Under the pieces are notes generated by a model. That model was given only the letters and a program-made list of their open reading frames with translations, had not been told where the DNA came from and made no database searches. The position numbers and the translations under genes were made by a program. Shown here piece after piece: positions 1 through 8,975 of a stretch of 29,395 nt of DNA. Position 1 is the first letter of the stretch; each line of letters starts with the position of its first letter. This stretch comes from a virus: the IMG/VR virus record IMGVR_UViG_3300042293_000560, positions 1-29,395 of that record; one strand, 5' to 3'.

Positions 1-107
1 TGGACACCACGCGCGAGCGGCTGACCGGACTCGCCGAGCAGATGGACGCGGCCGCGGCGCGGGCGATGGGAGACACTGCACCGGCGGCGACGCCAGGCGA
101 GGGCTAG
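1..107 (+). CDS. 3' end of an unidentified tail-module gene (partial)
   Basis: An open frame enters from the left edge (first full codon at 3) and stops with TAG at 105-107, three bases before the tape measure start. The visible C-terminus is about 34 residues, hydrophilic and alanine/glycine/proline rich (it ends in PGEG). In siphoviruses the gene just before the tape measure is often a tail assembly chaperone, sometimes made by frameshifting, but too little is visible to say that here. The reading frame, stop position and close spacing to the next gene are the only evidence. Confidence 0.55.
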   Translation, partial: DTTRERLTGLAEQMDAAAARAMGDTAPAATPGEG

Positions 108-110
108 GCT

Positions 111-2225
111 ATGGATGTATTCGCGCTAACCATGCGACTAAAGGCCGAGGGCGCCGCGCTGGTGAAGGCGTCGTTGGCGACCATGCAGTCAGGCATAAAA
201 GCGGCCGAAAAAGACGCTAAGGGGCTCGACAAGTCGCTCGGCGGATTGTCCAAAGCGTTTAAAGCGCTTGGCGCCGCGGCTGCTGTTGGCGTGACGTTTA
301 AGAAAATTATCGACGAAAGCAGCAGCGCGCAGTTTGCGCAGGCGCAGTTAGCCAGCGCGCTCAAGTCGACCGGGTATGCGGCAGGGCAAAGCGTCAAGGA
401 TTTGAACGACCACGCGTCGGCGTTGGCGCAGTTAACAATGTTCGAAGACGATGCGATCACGGGCGCGCAAAACCTGCTCCTGACGTTTACGAAAATTCAG
501 GGCGACACGTTTCCGAAAGCGACGGAAGCCGTGCTGAATATGTCGCAAGCCATGGGTACGGATTTAAAGGGCGCCGCGATCCAAGTGGGCAAGGCCTTAA
601 ATGATCCGATCCTCGGGGTGACTGCGTTAGGGCGTGCCGGCGTGCAGTTCACGCAGCAGCAAAAGGACCAGATTAAAGCAATGGTCGAAGCGGGGAACAC
701 AGCGCAGGCGCAAACGATTATCCTAAAAGAGCTTGAAACGCAGTTCGGCGGATCGGCAGAGGCGGCGCGCAATACGCTTGGTGGCGCGCTAGCCGGCCTG
801 AAGAACGATTTCGGCAATCTGTTTGAGGTGGCTGAGCCGGGGACGGCTGACGTGGTGCGAGGCCTCAATGATATTGGCAAGATGCTGCGCGATCTGAAAA
901 CATGGATGGATACCAACAAAGTATTTCCCATCATGTTCCGCGAGCTAGTCCTGCTCGCGCAGGCATTGGCCGACACGGTGCGGTGGTTTGGATTGCTTGG
1001 GAAACAGGCATCCGCCACGTTTGGCATACTGCGGGGCGGCGTCGTCATTATGGCGGGCGTTAAGCAAGCCAGCACGAAAATGATCGAGGCGGGCGTTGAT
1101 CTGATTAAGACAAACAACGCCGAGTATGATGCAATTCAGCGCACCATGGGAGCGCTTATTGACCAAGGCCGCGAACGGGAATCTGCCACGCGCGCCATGT
1201 CTCGTTTTACCGGCGCGCTTGATGACGTTATCGGGTCAACGACGCAGTTTTATAAACTGACGGGACCGTCAAGCGGGCGCACTGGCAAGGGCGGCGGGGT
1301 GGTCAACGAGGAAGATACGCCCGTTCTTGTAAATCGCGTTACGCTACTGACCGAGCTGGCCGGCATGGTGCAGCTGAGCACCGCCGAAGTGATGGAGCTA
1401 TCCGGCGCCGAGTCGAACCTGCTGACGCGGTTACTCGCGGGCAACGTGTCGCTCGAGCAGCGCGTGAAACTCAATAAAGAATTGCTTGCGGTGCAAGGCG
1501 CGGTGTCGGCACAGTTTGACATGATGCTGAGCAAGCCGCCGACGGCGCTAGCGGCGACCGCGACGGAAGGGCGGGCGCCTATTGTGCCGAAAGCCGTATC
1601 TATTAATCCGGCGATAATTGCACAGGTACGGGCGAACGCAGACGCGATGGGGCGCGAGATGGACGCGGCGGCAAAGGATGTGCTTGACAAAACTGGCATA
1701 AATATCACGGAGCAGTTCACGTCTATCTTTGCCGATGCACTAGGCGCCGGATTTGAGGCAGCCTTTGCGACGGGCAAAATTAGCGACGGCTTTAAGGCAT
1801 TTGGCAGAGCGATGCTGGCAGGGCTTGGCGGGATGCTACAAGCGTTTGGCAAGCAAACTTTGCTGGCGTCCGGAATTATGAAGCAGATTATGGTGTCCTT
1901 TGCGACGCTGAACCCGGTGCAAATGGCGGCGGCCGGCATTGCCTTAATTGCGCTCGGTGGAGCGCTCAAAGGATCGGCCAGTAGCATTTTTGGCGGTGGT
2001 TCTGCTGGCGGTGGTGCCAGCGCCGCATCCTACAGCACGAGCTCGAGCGCCATGACGGCGCCCCGACTGCCAACGCTGACGTACGGCCCGACCAGTGCGG
2101 CCGGCGCGGCCGGACTGTCACCGATGGGCGCCACAAACATTACGATTATCGGGCCGAACGATCCCGTGGCACAACGCGCGATGCAGGAGCTCATTACCAA
2201 AGCCAACCGCCGGGGGAACGTCTAG
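111..2225 (+). CDS. Tail tape measure protein
   Basis: A 704-residue protein that should set tail length and travel with the DNA during injection. Residues 1-60 are alanine/lysine-rich and helical, followed by a block typical of lambda-type tape measure proteins: FEDDAITGAQNLLLTFTKI near 111-129, then a KALNDPILGVTALGRAG segment near 161-177. The middle is helical. Residues about 560-640 carry glycine/alanine-rich hydrophobic stretches of the kind seen in tape measure proteins, and the C-terminus is a glycine/serine linker followed by a short ordered tail. At the usual rule of about 0.15 nm per residue the tail would be roughly 100 nm (inference). The start ATG has GAGGG seven bases upstream. 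The stop directly abuts the next ATG. The gene looks somewhat less GC-rich than its downstream neighbours. Confidence 0.93.
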   Translation: MDVFALTMRLKAEGAALVKASLATMQSGIKAAEKDAKGLDKSLGGLSKAFKALGAAAAVGVTFKKIIDESSSAQFAQAQLASALKSTGYAAGQSVKDLNDHASALAQLTMFEDDAITGAQNLLLTFTKIQGDTFPKATEAVLNMSQAMGTDLKGAAIQVGKALNDPILGVTALGRAGVQFTQQQKDQIKAMVEAGNTAQAQTIILKELETQFGGSAEAARNTLGGALAGLKNDFGNLFEVAEPGTADVVRGLNDIGKMLRDLKTWMDTNKVFPIMFRELVLLAQALADTVRWFGLLGKQASATFGILRGGVVIMAGVKQASTKMIEAGVDLIKTNNAEYDAIQRTMGALIDQGRERESATRAMSRFTGALDDVIGSTTQFYKLTGPSSGRTGKGGGVVNEEDTPVLVNRVTLLTELAGMVQLSTAEVMELSGAESNLLTRLLAGNVSLEQRVKLNKELLAVQGAVSAQFDMMLSKPPTALAATATEGRAPIVPKAVSINPAIIAQVRANADAMGREMDAAAKDVLDKTGINITEQFTSIFADALGAGFEAAFATGKISDGFKAFGRAMLAGLGGMLQAFGKQTLLASGIMKQIMVSFATLNPVQMAAAGIALIALGGALKGSASSIFGGGSAGGGASAASYSTSSSAMTAPRLPTLTYGPTSAAGAAGLSPMGATNITIIGPNDPVAQRAMQELITKANRRGNV

Positions 2226-2660
2226 ATGGCCTCGATCACGTTTACCGATAGCACAGGGACGGCGACCCTCGACAACGGGCTTACGTCGTCAGCCGGTGGC
2301 GTCGGCTCGCGCTTTGCATCGTGGGTGCCATTTACGCGACGCATCGGAGAAACGGCCACGGCGCTCGGCACCGGCGCCCGGTACGCCTTCACCTTCCGCA
2401 TCGACTACGGCGCCGCGTTTGAAATGCGCGACCTCCCGAACACGACGCAGCTGGTCGCCTTGCGGCTGATCCGTCACCTTGAAGGGGGCGGCGTGGTGAC
2501 CGTCACAACGGACGACGCGGCCGCGCGAACGTACACGAACGCGGGGCTCGATCCGCAAGGCGCGGTGTCCCTGGCGTTTCAGGATCCGCAGTTCCTCACG
2601 TACTCGCTGTCGGTTGCGCTTATTAATTTGAGCGGCGCCGATATGCTCTGCCAATACTGA
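2226..2660 (+). CDS. Tail protein, distal-tail position, function unknown
   Basis: A 144-residue, beta-rich protein with no signal peptide or membrane segment. It starts at the base right after the tape measure stop, and the tail-tip gene begins four bases after its own end. In siphoviruses, genes between the tape measure and the tip protein usually encode distal tail or tip-assembly proteins, so a virion role is likely from position. The sequence resembles, from memory, small proteins found at this place in other environmental phages (a pattern around RLIRHLEGGGVVTV, then a C-terminal LTYSLSVALIN). I cannot assign a fold. The start has no clear ribosome site, so translation may be coupled to the tape measure gene. 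Confidence 0.8.
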   Translation: MASITFTDSTGTATLDNGLTSSAGGVGSRFASWVPFTRRIGETATALGTGARYAFTFRIDYGAAFEMRDLPNTTQLVALRLIRHLEGGGVVTVTTDDAAARTYTNAGLDPQGAVSLAFQDPQFLTYSLSVALINLSGADMLCQY

Positions 2661-2664
2661 CGCC

Positions 2665-5600
2665 ATGCCAACGACGACCCTGCACTACCGGTTGCGCATC
2701 CGCACCGTCTCGACCGAAAGCGACCCGAACGGCACCGGCGATGAGCTGTCAGTATCGTCGCTGCCGACGGATGGCGCGCCGTATATCGGATCGGCGCCGG
2801 ACGGCGACGGGCAGGAGGTCGATCCGCTGACGGGATCGGTGCGCACCGGCACGTATACCGTCGAGGTAGTCGACGCGCAGACGGGCACGGATGGCACCGG
2901 CACCATTCGCCACGTTACGCAAAAGCTCGAAGATGCGGGCGCGCGCCAGCAGCTGCTCAGCCGGCGCGCGTATGTCGAGATCAGCACAGACGGCGGCGTT
3001 ACGTGGCCGACGCTGACGGCCGGCTACGTGACGTCAATTCGGTTGGTCAGCCCGATGCGGTACGCCGTGCAGATCGGCGACACGCGGCGCGTGGAGCAGA
3101 CGCAGACGATCTTTCAGGGTGGATCGCTTGGCAACTACACGACGCGCGGGACGATCACCGGCGGCCCGCTGACGAGCAGCTGGGGGCCGGTGCAGGCGCG
3201 CGGCGGGTGGAAATACAAGGTGCTTGCGGTCAGCGGCGGCAACGTGGTGCTTGATTTTCAGTCAGGGTACGGCGTTGGGCAAAACGCACCGGTTGTGACC
3301 GATAGGGCAAAGGTGACGCGCCCGCAGATTTCCGAGTTTATGGCGTCTTACCTGCAACCCAACCCGTTTGCGGTGGTCGGTGGCGCGTCGTTTTATGAAA
3401 ACGCATTTACGGGCACGTCGCCGGATGCGGTGTCTGGATCGTGGAAAGTATCGTCCGGCATCGTGGCATGGATTGGGGCAAGCCCAACAACCGCGGCGCC
3501 GGTTAATGCGCTGGTTTGCACGGCCATTTTCTACCAGAACGATTTGAGCCTTGGTGTATATCGCGTTTATCTGTACTGGCCGACGTGTCCGTATTCGATT
3601 GGGGATACGGTGTATTGCTCGCTCTCTACCTTTGAAGTTACAGCACAGACGCCGCTGTACATTGACGCGCACCCGGTCGACCTAACGCTTGCCATATGGG
3701 ACAACGCACGTATTGCATACGACGCCGCGGCGCCGTGGATTGCAGCCATGCGGGCGCTGGTTGGCGACTCGGTGCGGATTGCGTGTCGATTTACTGAGGC
3801 GCCCGTTATTGCGGAGTTTTTGGAGTCGGCCATCTTTGGGCCGTTTGGCATTTCCGCGCGTACCAATAGCAGCGGCGATCAAGAGCTTTTCCCCACGCGC
3901 ATTCGCACGTCAACGGCGCCGACGCTCACGCTCAACGCAGCGGGCATGCGGTCGCCTGATGATGTGGTCTTTGAGCTTGACGAGCGAACGGCCGTCAGTG
4001 CGATCACGTTAGTACAGCAGTATATCCAGCCATCCCTTGCGTCATCTAGCGAACGAACGGACGCAGACAATAACAGCGCATCGGCTCCGCTTGATGGCGT
4101 GATGGTCTCAAGCGTGTCGCAGACCGCGCAATACCTTGACCCAAACCTGACCGTATTTTCGGGCCGGAGCGTGGAGTACCGCGTACCCGGCATGATCCAC
4201 ACGGCGACGACATGGGAGCCCGCGCTTGGCAGTCAGCTGGACGCGATCGCGGTTCCGGCGTTTGACCGCTACGGGCGCGGCGCGGTGGGCGCCGACGTGC
4301 AGGTCCTTGCGGGCTCGAGCGCCGCGGCGGCCGCGATCGGGGATGAGATCTACTTTGAGGCGCCGCAGTTTCCCAACAAAGGCTACCGCATCGGGGAATC
4401 GTCCGTCGGCGCGCGCATTATGCAGGTGGTCCGTCGCACGGAATCGCCAGCTGGTCCCGTGCTTAGGCTGCTGGACAGTGGGTTAGCCGCGCAGCCGGCC
4501 ACGTTGCCGACGATTAGCGTGGCCAAGGTGACGGGCGCGCCGACCACGACGGCCGAATACACCATCACGAACGCCGCGACGCTCAACGCGGGCGGGCTAA
4601 TTTCGGTGCGGGTGCAGTATGCCAGCGGCACGAGCACGCCGACGGGCGCCGGCGCCGATCATGCGGTCTATGCGCCTGGACAAATCCCGACGACGGCGCA
4701 AACGCTGCCGGGGCTGACGGTAGCCGGCCAAACGGTCTACGTCCGCGCGCGATCTGAGCAGGCCGCGCGGCGGCCGTCCAATTGGACGGCGTGGTCCTCG
4801 GTGACGCTTGATGCGGTGGGCGCCGTTACCGGGCTGGCGGCGTCGACCATCCGCACGACGGCGGCGACGCTTAGCTGGACCAACACGAGCACGGCCTACC
4901 CGATTACCGTCTACGCCTATCAGGGCGCCAGCGCGCCGGCAGACTGGGGGCCGTATCAGGTGGCCACCGTGCCGGCGGGCTCGACGTCGGCCGTGGTGCG
5001 CACGCTTACGGGGCCGAGCGTGGCATGGCGTCTCGGGGTGGCGTATATCGCGCCGGGCGCCGTGGGCGCCGTGGCGTCGGTCGCCGTGACCACCAACAGC
5101 ACGGTTGACCCGTCGAGCCGTCCGGCTGCGCTGGCCGTGATACCGGGCGTGGATGACGTCACGCTCACACAGGGTATCACGCTGGCGTTATGGGCCAGCG
5201 AACAGACTCTTGATCTCATCATCGAGCGCAGCACGTCGGCCGGCAGTGGGTACGCCGAGATCGCGCGCGTGAGCGGCTCAACGCCGACGTACGCGGACGA
5301 GCTGCCTCGCAACGGCACAACCTACTATTACCGGATTGCGCACGCGCTGGGCGGCTTTGCCCTGTCCTCGTATAGTCAGGTCGTCTCCGCGATCGCGCGC
5401 GGGATCCCGCGGGACGTGGTGCGGCCGGGTGCGGTGGCGCCGGTCGTGGTGGTCACGACGGCCGAGGCGGGCGGATTCGGCAACGTGATTTTAACGGTGT
5501 CCGATCCACAGGGCCGCGTGGTTGAGGTGTCGTTTCGCCAGCGCACTAACGGCGGCGCGTGGTCGGCATGGTACATCGAGGCCGTAAACCCGTACATCTA

Positions 5601-7509
5601 CGGCGCGCTAATCCCGGCGGCCGGATTCGTCGAAATCGAATACAAGGTGGACGGCTACGCCGCGGACGGGTCGCGCGGCATTTTAGCGGCCGGTGTGGAG
5701 ACGTTTGACCAGAACGCCGTGAGTGATATGGTGTCGGTCGTGGGCACCTTCACATCCGCCGGCGCGATGACGTTGGCCATATCGGCCGATACCGATACGG
5801 CATCGATTCGCTACGCCGTCAGCACCAGCGCACAGCCGACACTGGCCACGACGCAGGCGGCCACCGCCATTGACGCGCGCAACTACACGGTGACGCTGGC
5901 GGGCCCGTATGTGGCAGGGACGACGGTATACGTGTCCGTGCTGGGGTATACCGCGATCGGAGGCGGCGGCGCCGAGTCGGTGCTGTTCCAGTACCGCTTT
6001 GTCCGTGACGGTGGGCTGGTATACACGGAATGTCTCGCGCGGATGGCAACATCGAGCGCGACGCAAATCGTGGTGACGGTGACCGGCACGGCGCCGAGTG
6101 GATCGCCAACGGTGCAGCTGGTGACTGCCCCAACGGGATCGGCAACGCTGGCGAGCGGCGCCGCGCCTGGCGTGCCGGTGGCGTCGGGCTCGAGCTGGAC
6201 GTTCAATCGCGGCGCCGCACTCGGCCAACCCGGCGGCGCGCAATTTCGCGCGGTGCTGGCCAGTGCGCAAAGCGATGACGACTTCATCGAGATCCCGGAG
6301 CAGGGGCGGGACACGACGTATTTGGCATCTCGCGCGCGCGTCACGGCCACGACAGATACCACGGTTAGTGTGCGGTATGCGGTGGCCGATCCGTACCCGC
6401 AGGGGACAAACTCGGTCACCGTGGCGTATCAATCGCTGGGGTTGCCAAGCGTGAGCCCGGCAAGCGGTGGCACGCTGACGCCGGCCGCGACACTGACGGA
6501 AGCCGTTGGGACGTATATCGATTACACCATTGGGCGGCCGGCATTTGGCGCCGGCACTGGGCGTGCGACATATACGGCAACGGCATCCGGTCGCGTCTCG
6601 GATTCGGACGCGGTCGACGTGCCGGCGCAGGAGCGGGATACTATTAATCTGCTCAGTCGCGCGCGGATCTTTTCGCAAACCTCGACGCAGATGGTGATTC
6701 GGTACGCGGTGGCTACGCCGGTCGCGTTGTCGCCGAATACGGCAACCATTACGTACGTCACCGAAGGGCTTGCTGGCATTCCGCAAACTTCTCCGCAGAC
6801 TGTGACGCCGGAAACCAACACGGTGATCACCGAGCCGGCAGGCAGTTACGTGGATTTCACGGTGCCGCGGCCGGCCGCCACGGCCACGCCTGGGCGCATC
6901 ACGTTCCAGTCAACAGCCACGGGACGAACGGCCAGCACGGACGCGGTCGACGTGCCGGCGCAGGACATTATCGGGCCATCGCTGCAAATCGTGACGACGC
7001 CAAGTTCAACCACGTACAGTCTCGTTGTCACATGGAGCGGGACAATTGCGTACGCGCTGGACGGTGTCACGCAATCCGTGGCCGGCTGGACGTCGCCGCG
7101 TACGGTGACTATTACGCGCTCCGAGTTCCTAGGATCTACGCAGGTTGCTGCATTTGCCGTGACGCGCGATTCTTCAACGGTGTCGGAGTCGATCGGCATT
7201 CCGCCTCGGGACAACGCGGGCGCCTCAATTACGATCGGCACACAGAGCGCCGACGATACCACCGAAATCTATACGTTCAGCTGGTCCAGCAGCGGCATGC
7301 CGACCGGCACCACGTTTGACCTGACGTACACAACAACGACGACGGCCGGAGTAATCGAGCAAGGCACCATAAACGGCGCTACAAGCCCGGAGAACGTCAC
7401 CAGCGGGTATAATATTGGGTCTACGCCGCGCTATCAGATGACAATAACGGCCATTAAATCCGGCACGCTGGTCCTGAGCAAGAGCCGGTCCGGAACCTTC
7501 TTGACCTAA
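2665..7509 (+). CDS. Large tail-tip / host-contact protein with fibronectin-III-like repeats
   Basis: A 1614-residue protein placed where lambda-like phages carry the central tip protein. The N-terminal ~600 residues are beta-rich and unlike anything I can name with certainty. From about residue 617 fibronectin-III-like domains begin (about 617-720, 720-815, 818-915), with typical edge strands such as TTYYYRIAHAL. Residues about 1209-1433 contain two tandem ~111-residue units, both starting near RDT..LASRAR or RDT..LLSRAR and ending DAVDVPAQ. A last Ig-like stretch closes the protein. Fibronectin-type modules are common in tail proteins that touch the cell surface. The function as tip or receptor-contact protein is inferred from size, domains and neighbours. 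It could instead be a side fibre. No strong ribosome site precedes the start. Confidence 0.82.
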   Translation: MPTTTLHYRLRIRTVSTESDPNGTGDELSVSSLPTDGAPYIGSAPDGDGQEVDPLTGSVRTGTYTVEVVDAQTGTDGTGTIRHVTQKLEDAGARQQLLSRRAYVEISTDGGVTWPTLTAGYVTSIRLVSPMRYAVQIGDTRRVEQTQTIFQGGSLGNYTTRGTITGGPLTSSWGPVQARGGWKYKVLAVSGGNVVLDFQSGYGVGQNAPVVTDRAKVTRPQISEFMASYLQPNPFAVVGGASFYENAFTGTSPDAVSGSWKVSSGIVAWIGASPTTAAPVNALVCTAIFYQNDLSLGVYRVYLYWPTCPYSIGDTVYCSLSTFEVTAQTPLYIDAHPVDLTLAIWDNARIAYDAAAPWIAAMRALVGDSVRIACRFTEAPVIAEFLESAIFGPFGISARTNSSGDQELFPTRIRTSTAPTLTLNAAGMRSPDDVVFELDERTAVSAITLVQQYIQPSLASSSERTDADNNSASAPLDGVMVSSVSQTAQYLDPNLTVFSGRSVEYRVPGMIHTATTWEPALGSQLDAIAVPAFDRYGRGAVGADVQVLAGSSAAAAAIGDEIYFEAPQFPNKGYRIGESSVGARIMQVVRRTESPAGPVLRLLDSGLAAQPATLPTISVAKVTGAPTTTAEYTITNAATLNAGGLISVRVQYASGTSTPTGAGADHAVYAPGQIPTTAQTLPGLTVAGQTVYVRARSEQAARRPSNWTAWSSVTLDAVGAVTGLAASTIRTTAATLSWTNTSTAYPITVYAYQGASAPADWGPYQVATVPAGSTSAVVRTLTGPSVAWRLGVAYIAPGAVGAVASVAVTTNSTVDPSSRPAALAVIPGVDDVTLTQGITLALWASEQTLDLIIERSTSAGSGYAEIARVSGSTPTYADELPRNGTTYYYRIAHALGGFALSSYSQVVSAIARGIPRDVVRPGAVAPVVVVTTAEAGGFGNVILTVSDPQGRVVEVSFRQRTNGGAWSAWYIEAVNPYIYGALIPAAGFVEIEYKVDGYAADGSRGILAAGVETFDQNAVSDMVSVVGTFTSAGAMTLAISADTDTASIRYAVSTSAQPTLATTQAATAIDARNYTVTLAGPYVAGTTVYVSVLGYTAIGGGGAESVLFQYRFVRDGGLVYTECLARMATSSATQIVVTVTGTAPSGSPTVQLVTAPTGSATLASGAAPGVPVASGSSWTFNRGAALGQPGGAQFRAVLASAQSDDDFIEIPEQGRDTTYLASRARVTATTDTTVSVRYAVADPYPQGTNSVTVAYQSLGLPSVSPASGGTLTPAATLTEAVGTYIDYTIGRPAFGAGTGRATYTATASGRVSDSDAVDVPAQERDTINLLSRARIFSQTSTQMVIRYAVATPVALSPNTATITYVTEGLAGIPQTSPQTVTPETNTVITEPAGSYVDFTVPRPAATATPGRITFQSTATGRTASTDAVDVPAQDIIGPSLQIVTTPSSTTYSLVVTWSGTIAYALDGVTQSVAGWTSPRTVTITRSEFLGSTQVAAFAVTRDSSTVSESIGIPPRDNAGASITIGTQSADDTTEIYTFSWSSSGMPTGTTFDLTYTTTTTAGVIEQGTINGATSPENVTSGYNIGSTPRYQMTITAIKSGTLVLSKSRSGTFLT
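6289..6963 (+). repeat. Two tandem ~111-codon repeat units inside the tail-tip gene
   Basis: Unit 1 is 6289-6630 and unit 2 is 6631-6963. At protein level they share RDT-x5-SRAR near the start, a central RYAVA, a Y(I/V)D(Y/F)T core and the closing DAVDVPAQ. At DNA level an exact 27-base copy occurs at 6606-6632 and 6939-6965, 333 bases (111 codons) apart, while the rest of the units has diverged. This fits an old domain duplication with a conserved or recently converted junction. Confidence 0.8.
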
Positions 7510-7519
7510 CCGCCACGCT

Positions 7520-8629
7520 ATGCGCTTGCACCTGCTCGGCATTCCGCACACCGTCACGCACCCCGAATGGTCGCACTGCGCCTTTACCCAAAAAGTGCGA
7601 CGCCTGGCAGCAATGGTGCGGCCGTACGGGCATCACGTGACGCATTACGGCGTGGCCGGATCCGTAAGCGGCGCCGACGTTGACGTCGTGGTCATGGAGC
7701 AGGACGAACACCAACAGCTGTTGGGGCATGCGTACCGACACGATCAGCCGTACGGCGCCGACGCGGAGGACGGGAGCCCGCTCTACCGTCAGTGGAATCT
7801 GTACGCGCGCGCCGAGCTGGCGGAGCGCGTGCAGCCCGGCGACCTCATTTTGTGCCCGTTTGGGCACGCGCACGGCGCCGCGATCCGCGGGTTGCCGGTG
7901 CTGTCGGCCGGCGCCGGCGCGATCGAATCGGGGATCGGGTACTTCGAGACCATGCTTCCGTGGCGGATCTACGAATCGTATGCCGTGCGGCATGCCGTGA
8001 TGGCCAAAGAAGGCCGGTACGGGGTGACGCTAACCAGCGATCGGCTGGAGTTTGTGGCGCCAAATTACTACGACGCCGCCGAGTGGCCAGCGGGCACGCC
8101 TGGCGCCGATGCGCCAATGCTGTACATGGGCCGGCTGACGGAGGGGAAGGGGTTGGCCATCGTGCTCGACGTCGCGCGGCAATGCCCCGACGTGCGCTTC
8201 CAGATTGCCGGGCAAGGCGAGTTATCCACATTCGGGCCGCTGCCGGATAATGTGGAATACTTAGGCGTGCTGGGCGCCGATCGCGCGCAGGTGATGGGCG
8301 CCGCGCGGGCGATGATCGCGCCGAGCCGGTACGTCGAACCGTTTTGCGGCACCGTGATTGAGGCGGCATTGTGCGGCACGCCGGCTATCACGTCGGATTT
8401 CGGCGCGTTTGCCGAGACCGTGGAGCATGGCACAACCGGCTACCGGTGTCAGACCGTGGCGCAGTTTGTCCAGGCGGTGCGGCAGGTGGAGACGCTCGAG
8501 CGCGACGCGGTGCGGGCGCGAGCACTGGCGCGGTATACGCTGCCGGTGGTGGGCGCGCTGTACGACGCGCATTTCGCCGTCTGCGCGGAGCGGCTGGCGG
8601 CTGGACCGTACCCGGCAACGGGCTGGTAG
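7520..8629 (+). CDS. GT-B fold glycosyltransferase (GT4-like) in the tail/lysis junction
   Basis: A 369-residue protein of the GT-B type, which transfers a sugar from a nucleotide-sugar to an acceptor. The N-terminal Rossmann half (1-180) starts MRLHLLGIP and includes a likely acceptor side. The C-terminal half has the donor-site signature: LYMGRLTEGKG near 201-211 with the conserved lysine K210, the Q-IAGQGEL turn near 228-235, and the E-x7-E pair E273/E281 in the segment ending IEAALCGTPA. These match GT4 retaining enzymes. There is no signal peptide or membrane segment, so it should act in the cytoplasm. It follows the tail-tip gene by ten bases and has no promoter or strong ribosome site of its own, so it should be expressed with late genes. 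The acceptor is unknown: a virion protein, host lipopolysaccharide or another glycan are all possible. Confidence 0.9.
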   Translation: MRLHLLGIPHTVTHPEWSHCAFTQKVRRLAAMVRPYGHHVTHYGVAGSVSGADVDVVVMEQDEHQQLLGHAYRHDQPYGADAEDGSPLYRQWNLYARAELAERVQPGDLILCPFGHAHGAAIRGLPVLSAGAGAIESGIGYFETMLPWRIYESYAVRHAVMAKEGRYGVTLTSDRLEFVAPNYYDAAEWPAGTPGADAPMLYMGRLTEGKGLAIVLDVARQCPDVRFQIAGQGELSTFGPLPDNVEYLGVLGADRAQVMGAARAMIAPSRYVEPFCGTVIEAALCGTPAITSDFGAFAETVEHGTTGYRCQTVAQFVQAVRQVETLERDAVRARALARYTLPVVGALYDAHFAVCAERLAAGPYPATGW

Positions 8630-8688
8630 TGTCTAGCGTGACGGGCTGAGCCCTACGCGTACGCGCCGCAGGCGGCGATATTTGGCGC

Positions 8689-8695
8689 AAGGAGG
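8689..8695 (+). promoter_or_regulatory. Strong ribosome binding site that fixes the next start
   Basis: AAGGAGG lies seven bases before ATG 8703. The longer reading frame opens at TTG 8682, which would put this site inside the gene, so ATG 8703 is the better start. Confidence 0.8.
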
Positions 8696-8702
8696 CCGGC
8701 CA

Positions 8703-8975
8703 ATGGGGTTTCACGTGGAACACGGGGTATCGGGGTTAGTGGCGGCCGCAGCAGGCGCCGGCACGTACGCCATGCGCGCGACGACGCTCGATCCGCAGCC
8801 GGTGCCGTACCTCGCGCTTGCCGTGACGCTGCTCTCGACGATCGTGGCCGGCGCCGTGGCGTGGGGCATGCTCCAGGCGGATCACCGACGGACGCGACGG
8901 GATGTGGAAAAAATGTCGGAGATGATGCTCGAAACGGTGCAGCGATTAAGCCGCATCGAAGCCAAGCTCGAATGA
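8703..8975 (+). CDS. Small one-segment membrane protein of the lysis cassette (holin-like)
   Basis: A 90-residue protein with a short N-terminus, one clear membrane segment at about residues 38-60 (YLALAVTLLSTIVAGAVAWGM), then a charged HRRTRRDVEK stretch and a heptad-like helix to the end (MSEMMLETVQRLSRIEAKLE). The start is set by AAGGAGG at 8689-8695. Its last codons overlap the endolysin start as ATGA at 8972-8975, which ties it to lysis. It may be a holin, a holin partner, or an inner-membrane spanin-like subunit. The single membrane segment plus C-terminal coiled coil does not decide between these. The assignment rests on topology and context, not on sequence family. Confidence 0.8.
   Translation: MGFHVEHGVSGLVAAAAGAGTYAMRATTLDPQPVPYLALAVTLLSTIVAGAVAWGMLQADHRRTRRDVEKMSEMMLETVQRLSRIEAKLE

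Noticed and set aside
1684-1720. TTGACA followed by an A/T-rich stretch in the tape measure gene
   Set aside because: No -10 box at 16-18 bases. The A/T-rich stretch is too close, at about nine bases.
5683-6786. Minus-strand open frame of 367 residues opposite the tail-tip gene
   Set aside because: Highly arginine-rich composition, no motif, and fully covered by a recognised + strand gene.
8902-8921. TGTGGAAAA as another DnaA box in the lysis region
   Set aside because: Two mismatches to TTATCCACA on the other strand and isolated, so not counted.
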